Shown here: positions 1 to 7,501 of the stretch, one piece after another
How positions within the stretch are numbered: the stretch's first letter is position 1
Layout: each line of letters opens with the position of its first letter
NCBI GenBank assembly: GCA_900544105.1
Contig: UQUC01000054.1
Span: 1 to 16,568 of the forward strand
DNA length: 16,568 bases
Origin: an uncultured Oscillibacter sp.
Lineage (GTDB): Bacteria > Bacillota > Clostridia > Oscillospirales > Oscillospiraceae
Direction of reading: 5' to 3'
Position numbers and translations under genes: made by a program
Notes under the pieces: generated by a model
Seen by the model: only the letters and a program-made list of their open reading frames with translations
Database searches by the model: none
What the model was told of the DNA's origin: nothing

Positions 1-92
1 CAAGGGGTATGCAGCATCCGCAGCGCGGCAGAGCCGCTGGCGGCTGCCCTACCTTACCGTTGCGGAAGATTTTTCGCTTTATCGACAGTCTC

Positions 93-119
93 ACAGGCGT
101 TCCCGGAGGGAACGCCTGT
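93..119 (-). terminator. Strong hairpin just past the 3' end of the CmpB-like gene
   Basis: A perfect 12-bp inverted repeat (ACAGGCGTTCCC, loop GGA, then its complement) lies 12 bases beyond the stop of the minus-strand gene. No U-tract follows on the minus strand, so it is not a canonical intrinsic terminator. It could end transcription or protect the 3' end of the hemW/CmpB-like message. The remaining bases 1-92 hold no gene that I can support, only a weaker GC hairpin near 27-47. Confidence 0.5.
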
Positions 120-130
120 CAAATATTGCC

Positions 131-1168
131 TCATTTTTCCAAAAGCTTTCGCAGGGAGTCAAAGGCTTCACCCAGTTCTGCCTTAGCCTTGGCGGAGGGG
201 TTGGCCCGGAGGACCCGCAAAGCGGTTTCGTAGCGTTGAATGGAGCGGGTGCGGACCTGCGCTTCTCTTTGACGAACGGCAGCGATAAGCGTGTCCAGCT
301 CCTCCCGGTGCTTGGCAAGCTCCTGCTCGCCGGGTTCGTCGATGCCATCGTCCAGCGCGGCGCGGGTCTTTTCCAAAGCCTGGGCGATATTGGCCAGGAT
401 TTCCAGCTTGGATTCTACCCGGCGGCGGAATGCGCTTTCCAGAGCCGCCCGGCGGCGCTGCTTCCGGACCTGTTTGGCGGTGCGGTGGGCTTCCAGTTCG
501 TCAGCCAGATAGGACTGCAACAGGTATCTGTCCAGAGAAGTCTTTTCCCGGAAAGCTTGCAATTCCTCGGCGGTGCGGGCTTGGGCGGCCTCGGCTTTTT
601 TGGCCAGCCTTCGCAGCTCTGCGTTTTCCTCTGTGAGCTTGGTGAGGACCTCCCGCAGGTCGATGGCAGCCTTGGTGGACTTTACCGTGTCCATGATGAA
701 CAGCACGGCGATCCCTGCTGCCAGAGGATTCACCAGCAGGGCGGGGAGCTTATGGAGCAGCTTGTCGATAGGGGGATGGATGACATAGATCAGCAGATCG
801 GAGAAAAAGCCCCAGGCGATCGAGCTTGTCAGGCAGATGTAACCGTGGAGGTTAAAGGGCTGCTTGGTGTAATCCCAATAGCGGACCTTGAAAAGCTGCT
901 CCATTACGGCGCCTACCACATATTCCAGCACTGTGGCAGCCAGCATGCCCAGAAAATAGACCAGCCAGAAGTTGTCCGCCACCGGCAGGGTGGCAAACAG
1001 AATGATAATGGCCCCGGAACCATAGATCGGCAGCAGGGGACCGCGGAGAAAGCCCCGGTTCACCCAATGACGCTGCTTGGCGGAGACATAGCAGGATTCC
1101 CAGACCCAGCCGCAGAAGCAATAGAAGAAGAACAGCAGGGCCCACTGCCCCGGCGTGTAAACGTACAT
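131..1168 (-). CDS. CmpB-like putative ABC transporter membrane protein with coiled-coil tail
   Basis: 345 aa. The N-terminal half (about residues 8-160) has five or so hydrophobic segments. It carries the pattern I associate with the ABC_trans_CmpB family (PF06541): W-E-S near residues 23-25, NRGFLRGP at 37-44 followed by PIYG at 47-50, and the WDY...FNLHGYICL region at 98-113. Residues about 165-345 are very rich in Glu, Lys, Arg and Ala and look like a long cytoplasmic coiled coil. The family has no firmly known function, and no ATPase partner is in view, so a transport role is unproven. The ATG start is supported by AAAGGA at 1178-1183 with normal spacing. The gene lies 46 bp downstream of hemW on the same strand and may share its transcript. 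Confidence 0.85.
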   Translation of the reverse strand: MYVYTPGQWALLFFFYCFCGWVWESCYVSAKQRHWVNRGFLRGPLLPIYGSGAIIILFATLPVADNFWLVYFLGMLAATVLEYVVGAVMEQLFKVRYWDYTKQPFNLHGYICLTSSIAWGFFSDLLIYVIHPPIDKLLHKLPALLVNPLAAGIAVLFIMDTVKSTKAAIDLREVLTKLTEENAELRRLAKKAEAAQARTAEELQAFREKTSLDRYLLQSYLADELEAHRTAKQVRKQRRRAALESAFRRRVESKLEILANIAQALEKTRAALDDGIDEPGEQELAKHREELDTLIAAVRQREAQVRTRSIQRYETALRVLRANPSAKAKAELGEAFDSLRKLLEK

Positions 1169-1214
1169 AGAAAATCATCCTTTCATAGGATCGGCAGTGC
1201 CGTTTGGCTGCGGG

Positions 1215-2426
1215 TCAGTCCAGATTGACCCGGAAATCGCCCCGGGCCGCCGCGTCTGCCCGGCGCTGTTTTTCCGCTGCCTGAGCGTCCAGCAGTCCGC
1301 CGATGATCTGGTTGGATACTAAAAAGCCCTTGGGCGTCAGATGCCACACGCCATTTTCCGATACGGCATAGCCGGCTGCCTCGCACTTTTGCAGAAACGG
1401 CAGGAAAATTGGATCAAACCGGCGACGGAACCGGACCTCGTAATCCTTGGGATCCAGACCGGAGACCAACCGTGCACCCAGCATCACCCACTCCACGTCC
1501 CGGTCTCTGGGCGGGATGACGGTGTTTTCGGAAAAGCGGAACTGCCCGCCGTGTGCGGCGGCGATGTAGGCGTCCAAGTCTTTTTCGTAGGCATACCGGA
1601 CACCGCCGAAATCGCTGTGGGCGCCGGGGCCGAAGCCGGCGTATTCCTGGAGCTTCCAATATTTCAGATTGTGCCGGGATTCCCGGCCCGGCTTGGCAAA
1701 GTTGGAAATTTCATATTGTTCATAGCCGTATTGCTTCAAAAATTCCACGGTTTGCAGGTACATATCCGCTTGTTCCTCGTCTCCCGGCAGACCGGCGGTG
1801 TCCTTTATGGCAAAGAGAGGGGTCCCTTCCTCTACCTTCAGGCCGTAGCAGCTCAGATGCTCCGGGTTCAGCGCCACGGCAGCGGCGAGATTTTCCATCC
1901 ATCGCTCCTGCGTCTGGTGGGGTAGACCGTAAATGAGGTCCAGCGACAGATTTTGGATCTTAGCCTTCCGAGCGGCCTCCACAGCCTGCCGAACCTGATC
2001 CAGGGTATGGACCCGCCCAATGGCCCGCAGCTCCTCATCGCAGGCGGACTGCATTCCCAAGGAGATCCGGTTGAAGCCGCAGCGCCGCAGGGCACGGAGA
2101 GCTTTCCAATCCCCGGCGGAGTCCGGGTTGGCCTCCAGGGTGATCTCCGCGTCGCGGGCCACTTGGTAACGCTTTTCAATGACCTTTAAAATTTTACACA
2201 GCCGCTTTTCCCCTAAATAGCTGGGAGTGCCGCCACCGAAGTATACGGTATCCACAGTGTGAGACGCGGCCAGCGGCGCGGTTTCTGTCAAATGGGCGCA
2301 GAGGGCATCGGTATAGGCGTCCATGCGGTCCTCGCCGTGAGGCAGGGAATAGAAGTCGCAGTAGACGCATTTGGCCTTGCAGAAGGGGATGTGGATGTAC
2401 AGTCCCAGCGGCCGGACGGTTTTCAT
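1215..2426 (-). CDS. hemW: Radical SAM heme chaperone HemW (coproporphyrinogen oxidase-like)
   Basis: 403 aa, normal length for HemW. The radical SAM cluster motif C-x3-C-x2-C is at Cys16, Cys20 and Cys23 (CKAKCVYC), with IHIPFC in front of it. The glycine-rich SAM-binding stretch GGGTP is at 64-68. The family-typical LSCYGLKVEEGTPL stretch lies mid-protein, and a winged-helix HemN C-terminal part follows. HemW proteins are often misnamed oxygen-independent coproporphyrinogen III oxidase. Known members bind heme and deliver it to haem proteins in the cytosol or at the membrane, and do not have the oxidase activity of HemN. The ATG start is preceded by a strong AAAGGAGG-type site at about 2434-2442. 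In an anaerobe with little respiration its client is uncertain. Confidence 0.9.
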   Translation of the reverse strand: MKTVRPLGLYIHIPFCKAKCVYCDFYSLPHGEDRMDAYTDALCAHLTETAPLAASHTVDTVYFGGGTPSYLGEKRLCKILKVIEKRYQVARDAEITLEANPDSAGDWKALRALRRCGFNRISLGMQSACDEELRAIGRVHTLDQVRQAVEAARKAKIQNLSLDLIYGLPHQTQERWMENLAAAVALNPEHLSCYGLKVEEGTPLFAIKDTAGLPGDEEQADMYLQTVEFLKQYGYEQYEISNFAKPGRESRHNLKYWKLQEYAGFGPGAHSDFGGVRYAYEKDLDAYIAAAHGGQFRFSENTVIPPRDRDVEWVMLGARLVSGLDPKDYEVRFRRRFDPIFLPFLQKCEAAGYAVSENGVWHLTPKGFLVSNQIIGGLLDAQAAEKQRRADAAARGDFRVNLD

Positions 2427-2458
2427 AAAAATGCCCTCCTTTTGGAATCATAGTCAAC

Positions 2459-2487
2459 AGTTTACCGCTTTTCAGACTGCATTGCAA
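2459..2487 (-). promoter_or_regulatory. Candidate sigma-A promoter for hemW
   Basis: On the minus strand, TTGCAA (2482-2487) is followed after exactly 17 bp by TAAACT (2459-2464). Each hexamer matches consensus at 4 of 6 bases. It lies 32 bp upstream of the hemW ATG and is the only suitably spaced pair I found in the divergent gap. Confidence 0.4.
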
Positions 2488-2552
2488 GAAATTTCACATA
2501 CTTTTCGCCGGAATGGAGAAACTATGGAAAACTTGTGAAAAGAGGTCGCCCT

Positions 2553-2990
2553 ATGGATATGACGCCCCGGGAATATCAACAGTATGTGCAGCAGAAAATG
2601 AAAAAGTCCCCCTTGGGGAAGGACGTGTGCCTGGCTTTTCTCGTGGGCGGGGCTATCTGCGTTCTGGGACAGGCCATTCTGGACGGCTGGATGTCCCTGG
2701 GTCTGACCAAAGAGGACGCGGGCACGGCTACCTCCTGCTCGCTGGTGGCCCTATCCTCGCTGCTGACGGGACTGAATCTCTACAACAAGCTGGCCCGTTT
2801 CGGCGGTGCGGGGACACTGGTGCCCATCACGGGCTTTTCCAACGCAGTGACCTCACCGGCACTGGATTTCAAGTCCGAGGGATTCGTCACCGGTATGGCG
2901 GCGAAGATGTTCACCGTGGCCGGGCCGGTCATCACCTTCGGGACGCTGGCATCGGTGATCTACGGCGTGATCCTGATGCTATTGAAATGA
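2553..2990 (+). CDS. spoVAC: Stage V sporulation protein AC (SpoVAC)
   Basis: 145 aa. I chose ATG 2553 over the upstream in-frame GTG at 2535 because AGAGGT (2541-2546) sits 6 bases before it. The body is strongly SpoVAC-like: FLVGGAICVLGQ, then SLLTGLNLYNKLARFGGAGTLVPITGFSNAV and a KSEGF...AAKMFTVAGPVITFG stretch, with four to five hydrophobic segments. SpoVA proteins form the inner-membrane channel that moves dipicolinic acid into the forespore and out at germination; SpoVAC is the mechanosensitive channel component. In most spore formers spoVAD and spoVAE follow, but here a 356-bp gap and an unrelated regulator follow. A CATACTT at 2497-2503 resembles a sigma-G -10 element (CATNHTA), but I see no good -35 at the usual 18-bp spacing. 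The related SpoVAE is shorter and fits less well. Confidence 0.88.
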   Translation: MDMTPREYQQYVQQKMKKSPLGKDVCLAFLVGGAICVLGQAILDGWMSLGLTKEDAGTATSCSLVALSSLLTGLNLYNKLARFGGAGTLVPITGFSNAVTSPALDFKSEGFVTGMAAKMFTVAGPVITFGTLASVIYGVILMLLK

Positions 2991-3161
2991 TCGGCGGGGA
3001 GGGAAGTGCGCACCTGGACCGGACGCCTTTGGGCTTGAGCTTACCGCAGCGAATCTGTGCGTTGAATTTGCCTCTCTCAAAGAGTGGGGTGGCAACTGTG
3101 ATAACTGAGCAGCCTGGCAGGGCTTGCGTTGAGATTTTACAAATTTGAATTGGTATGTGAA

Positions 3162-3178
3162 TTGTAAGGCGTTTTCAA
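3162..3178 (+). promoter_or_regulatory. Candidate LacI/CcpA-type operator
   Basis: TTGTAAGGCGTTTTCAA is an imperfect odd-centred dyad with TTG.AA and TT.CAA arms, typical of LacI-family operators. Its right half fits the catabolite-responsive half site CGNTTNCA, but the left half is one base too far out for a standard cre. It lies about 36 bp upstream of the -10 box, so it could serve the local LacI protein or CcpA. Confidence 0.35.
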
Positions 3179-3213
3179 ATTCGACAAAAAATCGTTATTT
3201 TTTTGTCATATCT

Positions 3214-3219
3214 TATAAT
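3214..3219 (+). promoter_or_regulatory. Candidate -10 box of the regulator/catabolic operon
   Basis: A perfect TATAAT follows an A/T-rich run. There is no recognisable -35 hexamer at 16-18 bp, which suggests a weak or activator-dependent promoter. The leader to the regulator's ATG would be about 120 nt. Confidence 0.4.
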
Positions 3220-3296
3220 TGCAAAAGAAACGGACACAGATTATACTAACAGTGCTAAAGAGCGATATTGTTTCGCTTTTCTTTTTACAGCACCTC

Positions 3297-3308
3297 GTGC
3301 ACGTGCAC
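3297..3308. promoter_or_regulatory. Perfect 12-bp palindrome, candidate operator in the leader
   Basis: GTGCACGTGCAC is fully self-complementary and lies 39 bp before the regulator's ATG, downstream of the candidate -10 box. A regulator bound here would form a roadblock to transcription of the whole operon. No second copy was noticed elsewhere in the window. Confidence 0.35.
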
Positions 3309-3346
3309 AGAACAGAAAAACATGTACAGTTCAAGGGGAGACCAAC

Positions 3347-4369
3347 ATGGCAAGTATGGAACTCATCGCCGCCAAAGCTGGCGTATCCCGGGGCACGGTA
3401 GATCGGGTGCTGCATAACCGCGGTCAAGTCAAGCCGGAGACGGCGGAAAAAGTACGGACCGTTATGGCGGAGCTGGACTTTCAGCCCAATACATTGGGCC
3501 GAGCGCTCTATCTTTCCCGTAAAAAGAATAAGATCGGCATTCTGGTAGCTTTCCGTGAACCGGATTTTCAAAAGCAGGTCATGGAGGGGGTCAACAGCGG
3601 CATTGCCTATGCCCAGCAACACGGTGTTGAGACCTTAGTGGAATTTGCGCCTCCCGGCGATCCAAAAGCCTATCTGACCGCATTGGAATCATTGTTGGCA
3701 AGCGATATTCAGGGATTGGCCCTGCGTGGGATCGACTCCCCGGCTGTCAGCCGGCGGCTTCAAATAGAGCGGGATAAAAAGCTCCCGCTCATTGCGTACA
3801 ACCAAGACGTCGATGCCACTTTGCGGGATTGCTATGTGGGACAGAATTCCTATCAGAGCGGCCTTTGCACGGCGGCGCTGATGCAGCAGATGCTGCCGCC
3901 TCACGGCTGTTTGCTGATGGTGGGCGTCGATCCGCTGCATGCGTCCAGCGAGGAGCGGATCCGCGGATTTTCCGCGCATTTTCGTGAACAGAATAGTTCT
4001 TTGGATATATCGCATGTGGTCTATGGCGACGGCGACCACAATGCGGTTTACTGCCTGGTGCGGGAAAAGCTGGCGGTACTGCCTGATTTGACCGGTATCT
4101 TTGTTAGCGGCGCCGGCCTTTCCGGTGCGGCTCAGGCGGTGGACGATGCCGGACTTTCCGGTAAGGTCAAGGTAGTCGGCTTCGACGTAACAGATTCCAA
4201 TACGGCCTATCTGAAAAAGGGCGCCGTCCAGTTTCTGATCGATCAGGGGCCGTATGCCCAGGGATATCATTCGATCCGGCTTTTGACAGACGCGATTTTT
4301 CAGGATAAGCCCATAGCAACTACCTATTATGATACAGGGATCCAAATTAAAAATCTGTATAATTGTTGA
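3347..4369 (+). CDS. LacI-family transcriptional regulator with periplasmic-binding-type sensor
   Basis: 340 aa from ATG 3347, chosen because AAGGGGAG (3333-3340) precedes it and the helix-turn-helix begins at once; longer in-frame starts add residues unlike the family. Residues 5-30 form the LacI helix-turn-helix (LIAAKAGVSRGTVDRVLHNRG), with Arg15-Gly16 in the specificity positions and Asp19 where many members have Ser. The hinge region is near LDFQPN. Residues about 60-335 are a ribose-type periplasmic-binding fold (IGILVAF, LPLIAYNQDVD, YVGQNSYQSG, KVVGFDV, FLIDQGPYAQGY), so the ligand is probably a small sugar or sugar acid. It ends 39 bp before the epimerase-like gene and most likely controls the operon and itself. 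The ligand cannot be read from sequence. Confidence 0.9.
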   Translation: MASMELIAAKAGVSRGTVDRVLHNRGQVKPETAEKVRTVMAELDFQPNTLGRALYLSRKKNKIGILVAFREPDFQKQVMEGVNSGIAYAQQHGVETLVEFAPPGDPKAYLTALESLLASDIQGLALRGIDSPAVSRRLQIERDKKLPLIAYNQDVDATLRDCYVGQNSYQSGLCTAALMQQMLPPHGCLLMVGVDPLHASSEERIRGFSAHFREQNSSLDISHVVYGDGDHNAVYCLVREKLAVLPDLTGIFVSGAGLSGAAQAVDDAGLSGKVKVVGFDVTDSNTAYLKKGAVQFLIDQGPYAQGYHSIRLLTDAIFQDKPIATTYYDTGIQIKNLYNC

Positions 4370-4408
4370 TATGATATGCCGCCTGCGGCGGCGAGAGAGG
4401 AGCAAGAC

Positions 4409-5692
4409 ATGGAAACTATTACCAACCTGATCAAAGACACACCGATCCCCAAAATGGTCAAGGTCCGCCAGAACTTCGACAAGACCTGCATTCCTGAAAG
4501 TGATATTCCCGGTATCATCACCCGGGAGCTGGATCGTCCTGAGATCGGAGGCAAGATCCAGCCCGGCCAGAAGATCGCCATTACCTGCGGCAGCCGCGGC
4601 ATCAATCACAATGCTGTGATGGCCCGTGCCATTGTAGACTTTGTCAAGTCCAAGGGTGCCGAGCCTTACATTGTGGCGGCTATGGGCAGTCACGGCGGCG
4701 CTACCGCTGAGGGCCAGCTTCAGATCCTCAAGGATTACGGCATTACGGAGGAGGCCATGGGCTGCCCCGCGAAAAGCTCCATGGAAACGGTTCAGATCGG
4801 CATTTCCGGTGTGCGGCATCAGCCTGTATATATGGATAAGAATGCCTCTGAAGCCGACGGCATCATCCTCTACAACCGCATCAAGCCCCACACTTCCTTC
4901 CGTGGCCCTTATGAAAGCGGCCTGATGAAGATGATGGCCATCGGCCTTGGCAAGCAGAAGGGCGCTGAGAGCATCCATCATCAGAGCCCTGCCATCATGC
5001 ATGAGCTGGTGGAGGAGTACGGCCGGACGATTCTGGAAAACGCGCCGGTTCTGGGCGGTATCGCCATCATTGAAAATGCCTATGATGATACCTACCTCAT
5101 CAAAGGCCTGAGTCCAGAGGAGATCATCAGCGAGGAGCCCAAGCTCAAGGAGATCTCCTACAAGACCATCGCCCACCTGCTCTTCGACAAGTGTGATGTG
5201 CTGGTGGTGGATAAGATCGGCAAGAACATCTCCGGCGACGGCATGGACCCCAACGTGTCCGGCCGCTTTGTCCAGCCCAAGTACTGCTCCGGCGGCATTC
5301 AGGCAGAGAAGTGCGTCATCCTGGATCTGACCGACGAGACCCACGGCAATGCACAGGGCATCGGCCTGGCGGAGGTCACCACCCGCCGTCTGTTCAACAA
5401 GATGAAGCTGGAGATGACCTATCCCACCGGCGTGACCAATACCTTCCTGCATCTGATGAAGATTCCCATGATCATGGACAATGACCGGGAAGCTATGCAG
5501 CTGGCTCTGATGTGCTGCCCCGAGGCTGAGGATCATGACCACATGAAGATGATCCGCATCCCCAACACTGCCCATATCGGTGTCATCGAGATCTCCGAGG
5601 GTATGCTGCCTCTGGTGGAGAATAACCCCAATTTCGAGGTCCTCACGGAGCCCTATGACCTGCCCTTCGACGAAAACGGCAACCTGTTCTGA
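4409..5692 (+). CDS. LarA-like racemase/epimerase (DUF2088, predicted nickel-pincer nucleotide enzyme)
   Basis: 427 aa, close to lactate racemase LarA (about 424). ATG 4409 has AGAGGAG at 4396-4402. By eye, the residues that hold the Ni-pincer cofactor and act as acid/base in LarA have counterparts: His95 in GSHGGAT (LarA His108), His161 in KPHTSFRG (His174), Lys174 (the tether, Lys184) and His190 (the nickel ligand, His200). The 16-residue Lys-to-His spacing is identical. LarA inverts the hydroxyl carbon of lactate through a hydride-transfer mechanism, and homologues act on other 2-hydroxy acids. Placement with a gluconate-type permease and a sugar-acid dehydratase suggests an aldonate or similar hydroxy acid, not lactate. 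No larB, larC or larE lies in the window, so cofactor supply must come from elsewhere. The specific substrate is inference. Confidence 0.82.
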   Translation: METITNLIKDTPIPKMVKVRQNFDKTCIPESDIPGIITRELDRPEIGGKIQPGQKIAITCGSRGINHNAVMARAIVDFVKSKGAEPYIVAAMGSHGGATAEGQLQILKDYGITEEAMGCPAKSSMETVQIGISGVRHQPVYMDKNASEADGIILYNRIKPHTSFRGPYESGLMKMMAIGLGKQKGAESIHHQSPAIMHELVEEYGRTILENAPVLGGIAIIENAYDDTYLIKGLSPEEIISEEPKLKEISYKTIAHLLFDKCDVLVVDKIGKNISGDGMDPNVSGRFVQPKYCSGGIQAEKCVILDLTDETHGNAQGIGLAEVTTRRLFNKMKLEMTYPTGVTNTFLHLMKIPMIMDNDREAMQLALMCCPEAEDHDHMKMIRIPNTAHIGVIEISEGMLPLVENNPNFEVLTEPYDLPFDENGNLF

Positions 5693-5699
5693 AAAATCC

Positions 5700-5751
5700 G
5701 AGCTGCCGGAGGACTGCCGTGAACAGGCGACTACCGGACAGCTCTGGTTTT
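5700..5751 (+). promoter_or_regulatory. Intercistronic hairpin followed by a short T-run
   Basis: GAGCTG-CCGG (5700-5709) pairs with CCGG-A-CAGCTC (5734-5744), leaving one bulged A and a 24-nt loop, and TTTT occurs at 5748-5751. It sits in the 103-bp gap between the epimerase-like gene and the permease gene. It may be a partial terminator or a processing/stability element that sets different expression of upstream and downstream genes. The stem is imperfect and the T-run short, so full termination is unlikely. Confidence 0.4.
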
Positions 5752-5795
5752 AAATAGTAGTGTAAGAAACACAAAAAAAGAAAGGAACTGACTCT

Positions 5796-7163
5796 ATGGT
5801 ATCTCCCGCAATGCTGATCGTAGCACTGGTGATCGCGATCGCGATCATCCTGTTCTGCATCATCGTCCTCAAGCTCAACGCTTCCATCGGCATGGTTCTG
5901 GCCAGCCTGTTCATGGGTGTGGCCGGCGGTCTCGACCTGATGAGCACAATGGACACCATCTCCTCCGGCTTCGGCAGCATGATGACCAGCATCGGCCTGC
6001 CTGTCGGCTTCGGCACCATTCTGGGCCAGCTGATGAGCGACAGCGGCGCTGCCGACATCATCGCTGACAAGCTGGTTTCCGCTTTCCCTGCAAAGCGTTC
6101 CGTTTGGGGCCTGAGCCTGGCCGGCTTTGTGCTGTCCATCCCTGTGTTCTTTGACGTTACCTTCATCATCCTGATCCCCATCGGCATCACCATTGCCGCC
6201 AAGATCGACATGAAGATGTGCTATGTCACCGGCTGCCTGACCATCGGTGCGACCACCGCCCACTGCGTGGTGCCTCCCACTCCCAACCCCCTGGCTGCCG
6301 CCGATATCTTCGGTTTTGACCTGGGCATCATGATGATCGTGGGGCTGGTCGTTGGCTTCATCACTGTGATCGTCTCTGACTTCGTGTACATCAAGATCCA
6401 CAACCGCGGCATCTGGAACGAGGAAAAGGACGTGAACCACAGCTCCAATGTTGTTAACGAGCTGGTAACTGCCCGCGCTGCTCAGAACAGCTCTAAGGCC
6501 CGCCCCTCTTTCGGTATGGCTCTGCTGCCCGTCGTCATCCCCGTGGTCTGCATTCTCTTCGGTACCCTGGGCAGCGCCATGTTTGACGAGGCGCCCCTGA
6601 TCTGCAGCTTCCTGGGCAACAAGCTGGTTGCCATGACCCTGGGTACTCTGGGCGCTTACCTGGTGAGCCTGCCCTACATCGGCCGCGAGAATCTGGAGAA
6701 GTCTGCCGGTGAAGCCCTGAAGAGTGCCGGCGTGGTGCTGCTGATCACCGGTGCAGGCGGCTCCTTCTCTTCCGTTATCACCGCCACCGGCATCGGCAAC
6801 GCCATCGTGAGCCTGCTGGGTACCGATACTACTTCTGTCATTCCCGCCATGTTCCTGGCCTACTTCATTGGCCTGATCTTCCGTGTGGCACAGGGCTCCG
6901 GCACCGTGGCCGGCATGACCTCTATGGGCATCATGGCAACCATCGCTCCTGCCATCGGCTGCCATCCCGTGTGGATCGCCCTGGCCTGTCTGTCCGGCGG
7001 CAACTCCATCGGCCATGTCAACGACTCCGGCTTCTGGGTGGCCACCAATATGTCCGGCCTGACCGTTACCGGCGGCCTGAAGACCTACACCCTGGGCTCC
7101 TTCATCTCCTCTGTGTGCATTTTCGTGCTGGCTCTGATCGGCGCCCTGGTGATCCCCCTGTAA
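5796..7163 (+). CDS. GntP-family sugar-acid:proton symporter
   Basis: 455 aa, very hydrophobic, with about 12 membrane segments spread over the length and a charged loop near residues 205-235. It matches the GntP family (gluconate, fructuronate, D-glycerate and D-serine permeases). Supporting features are the start LIVALVIAIAIILF, the GFGSMMTSIGLPVGFG stretch, FFDVTFIILIPI, PPTPNPLAAA, and the C-terminal GHVNDSGFW near residues 406-414. AAAGGAA (5781-5787) precedes ATG 5796. Codon use is strongly biased (Leu almost all CTG, Ile ATC, Gly GGC), more so than in the regulator gene, as expected for a highly expressed protein. The substrate is presumably the acid used by the neighbouring epimerase-like enzyme and dehydratase; family members differ too much for the sequence alone to decide. 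Confidence 0.92.
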   Translation: MVSPAMLIVALVIAIAIILFCIIVLKLNASIGMVLASLFMGVAGGLDLMSTMDTISSGFGSMMTSIGLPVGFGTILGQLMSDSGAADIIADKLVSAFPAKRSVWGLSLAGFVLSIPVFFDVTFIILIPIGITIAAKIDMKMCYVTGCLTIGATTAHCVVPPTPNPLAAADIFGFDLGIMMIVGLVVGFITVIVSDFVYIKIHNRGIWNEEKDVNHSSNVVNELVTARAAQNSSKARPSFGMALLPVVIPVVCILFGTLGSAMFDEAPLICSFLGNKLVAMTLGTLGAYLVSLPYIGRENLEKSAGEALKSAGVVLLITGAGGSFSSVITATGIGNAIVSLLGTDTTSVIPAMFLAYFIGLIFRVAQGSGTVAGMTSMGIMATIAPAIGCHPVWIALACLSGGNSIGHVNDSGFWVATNMSGLTVTGGLKTYTLGSFISSVCIFVLALIGALVIPL

Positions 7164-7197
7164 GCTTACTCATCTTTTATAAAAGGAGTAATTACCC

Positions 7198-7488
7198 ATG
7201 CGTAATGCAATGATTATCGACCCCAAGGATAATGTGGCAGTCGCCATTGAGCCTATCGCCAAGGGCGAAATGGCCACCTATGTCTGCGAAGGAAAAGAAG
7301 TGTCTCTCCCTGCTCTGGAGGATATCACCATCTACCATAAGCTGGCTACCCGCGATATCCGCAAGGGGGAGCCTGTGGTGAAATACGGTGAGCACATCGG
7401 CATCGCCTCCTGCGATATCAAAGCCGGTGAACACGTCCATGTTCACAATGTGGAAGGCCACCGGGAAAACCTGGAAGCGAAAGAGTAA
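7198..7488 (+). CDS. UxaA-family dehydratase small subunit (SAF domain)
   Basis: 96 aa, corresponding to the N-terminal SAF domain of altronate and galactarate dehydratases. Recognisable parts are NVAVAIEPIAKGE, ITIYHKLATRDIRKGEPVVKYGEHIGIASCDIKAGEHVHVHNVE. In many Firmicutes this domain is a separate small protein paired with the catalytic large subunit, as here. AAAGGAG (7182-7188) precedes ATG 7198, and the large-subunit gene starts 13 bp after the stop. The same two-part architecture is used by sulfolactate sulfo-lyase (SuyA/SuyB), so family membership is clear but the reaction is not fixed by sequence. Confidence 0.9.
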   Translation: MRNAMIIDPKDNVAVAIEPIAKGEMATYVCEGKEVSLPALEDITIYHKLATRDIRKGEPVVKYGEHIGIASCDIKAGEHVHVHNVEGHRENLEAKE

Positions 7489-7501
7489 GGAGAGTGGAAC
7501 A

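Larger units (their letters stand above)
2991..3346 (+). other. Intergenic region between spoVAC and the catabolic operon
   Basis: 356 bp without a supportable gene. The left half (to about 3130) is GC-rich with no convincing terminator and no trace of spoVAD. The right half becomes AT-rich and carries the candidate control sites of the operon: a LacI-type operator (3162-3178), a -10 box (3214-3219) and a perfect palindrome (3297-3308). An 8-bp inverted repeat, AATTTGAA (3142-3149) and TTCAAATT (3174-3181), overlaps the first site. Confidence 0.6.

Noticed and set aside
236..1228. 330-codon plus-strand frame opposite the CmpB-like gene
   Set aside because: The minus-strand frame has a family match, membrane segments and a good ribosome site; the plus frame has none of these.
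2478..2503. Complete sigma-G promoter for spoVAC (TGCATT and CATACTT)
   Set aside because: The spacing between the two elements is only 13 bp, too short for sigma-G; only the -10 resemblance is kept as a note.
3065..3110. T-box-like stretch (AGTGGGGTGGCAAC)
   Set aside because: It only loosely resembles the T-box antiterminator core. No specifier hairpin, terminator or amino-acid gene follows.
3689..5575. 628-codon open frame on the minus strand across the regulator and epimerase-like genes
   Set aside because: It is antisense to two well supported genes, has no family resemblance and a low-complexity His/Gly/Leu-rich composition, and arises from GC-rich third positions on the coding strand.
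5643..7016. 457-codon minus-strand open frame across the GntP gene
   Set aside because: Gly/His/Asp/Gln-rich shadow of a hydrophobic permease gene, a typical artefact of biased codons.
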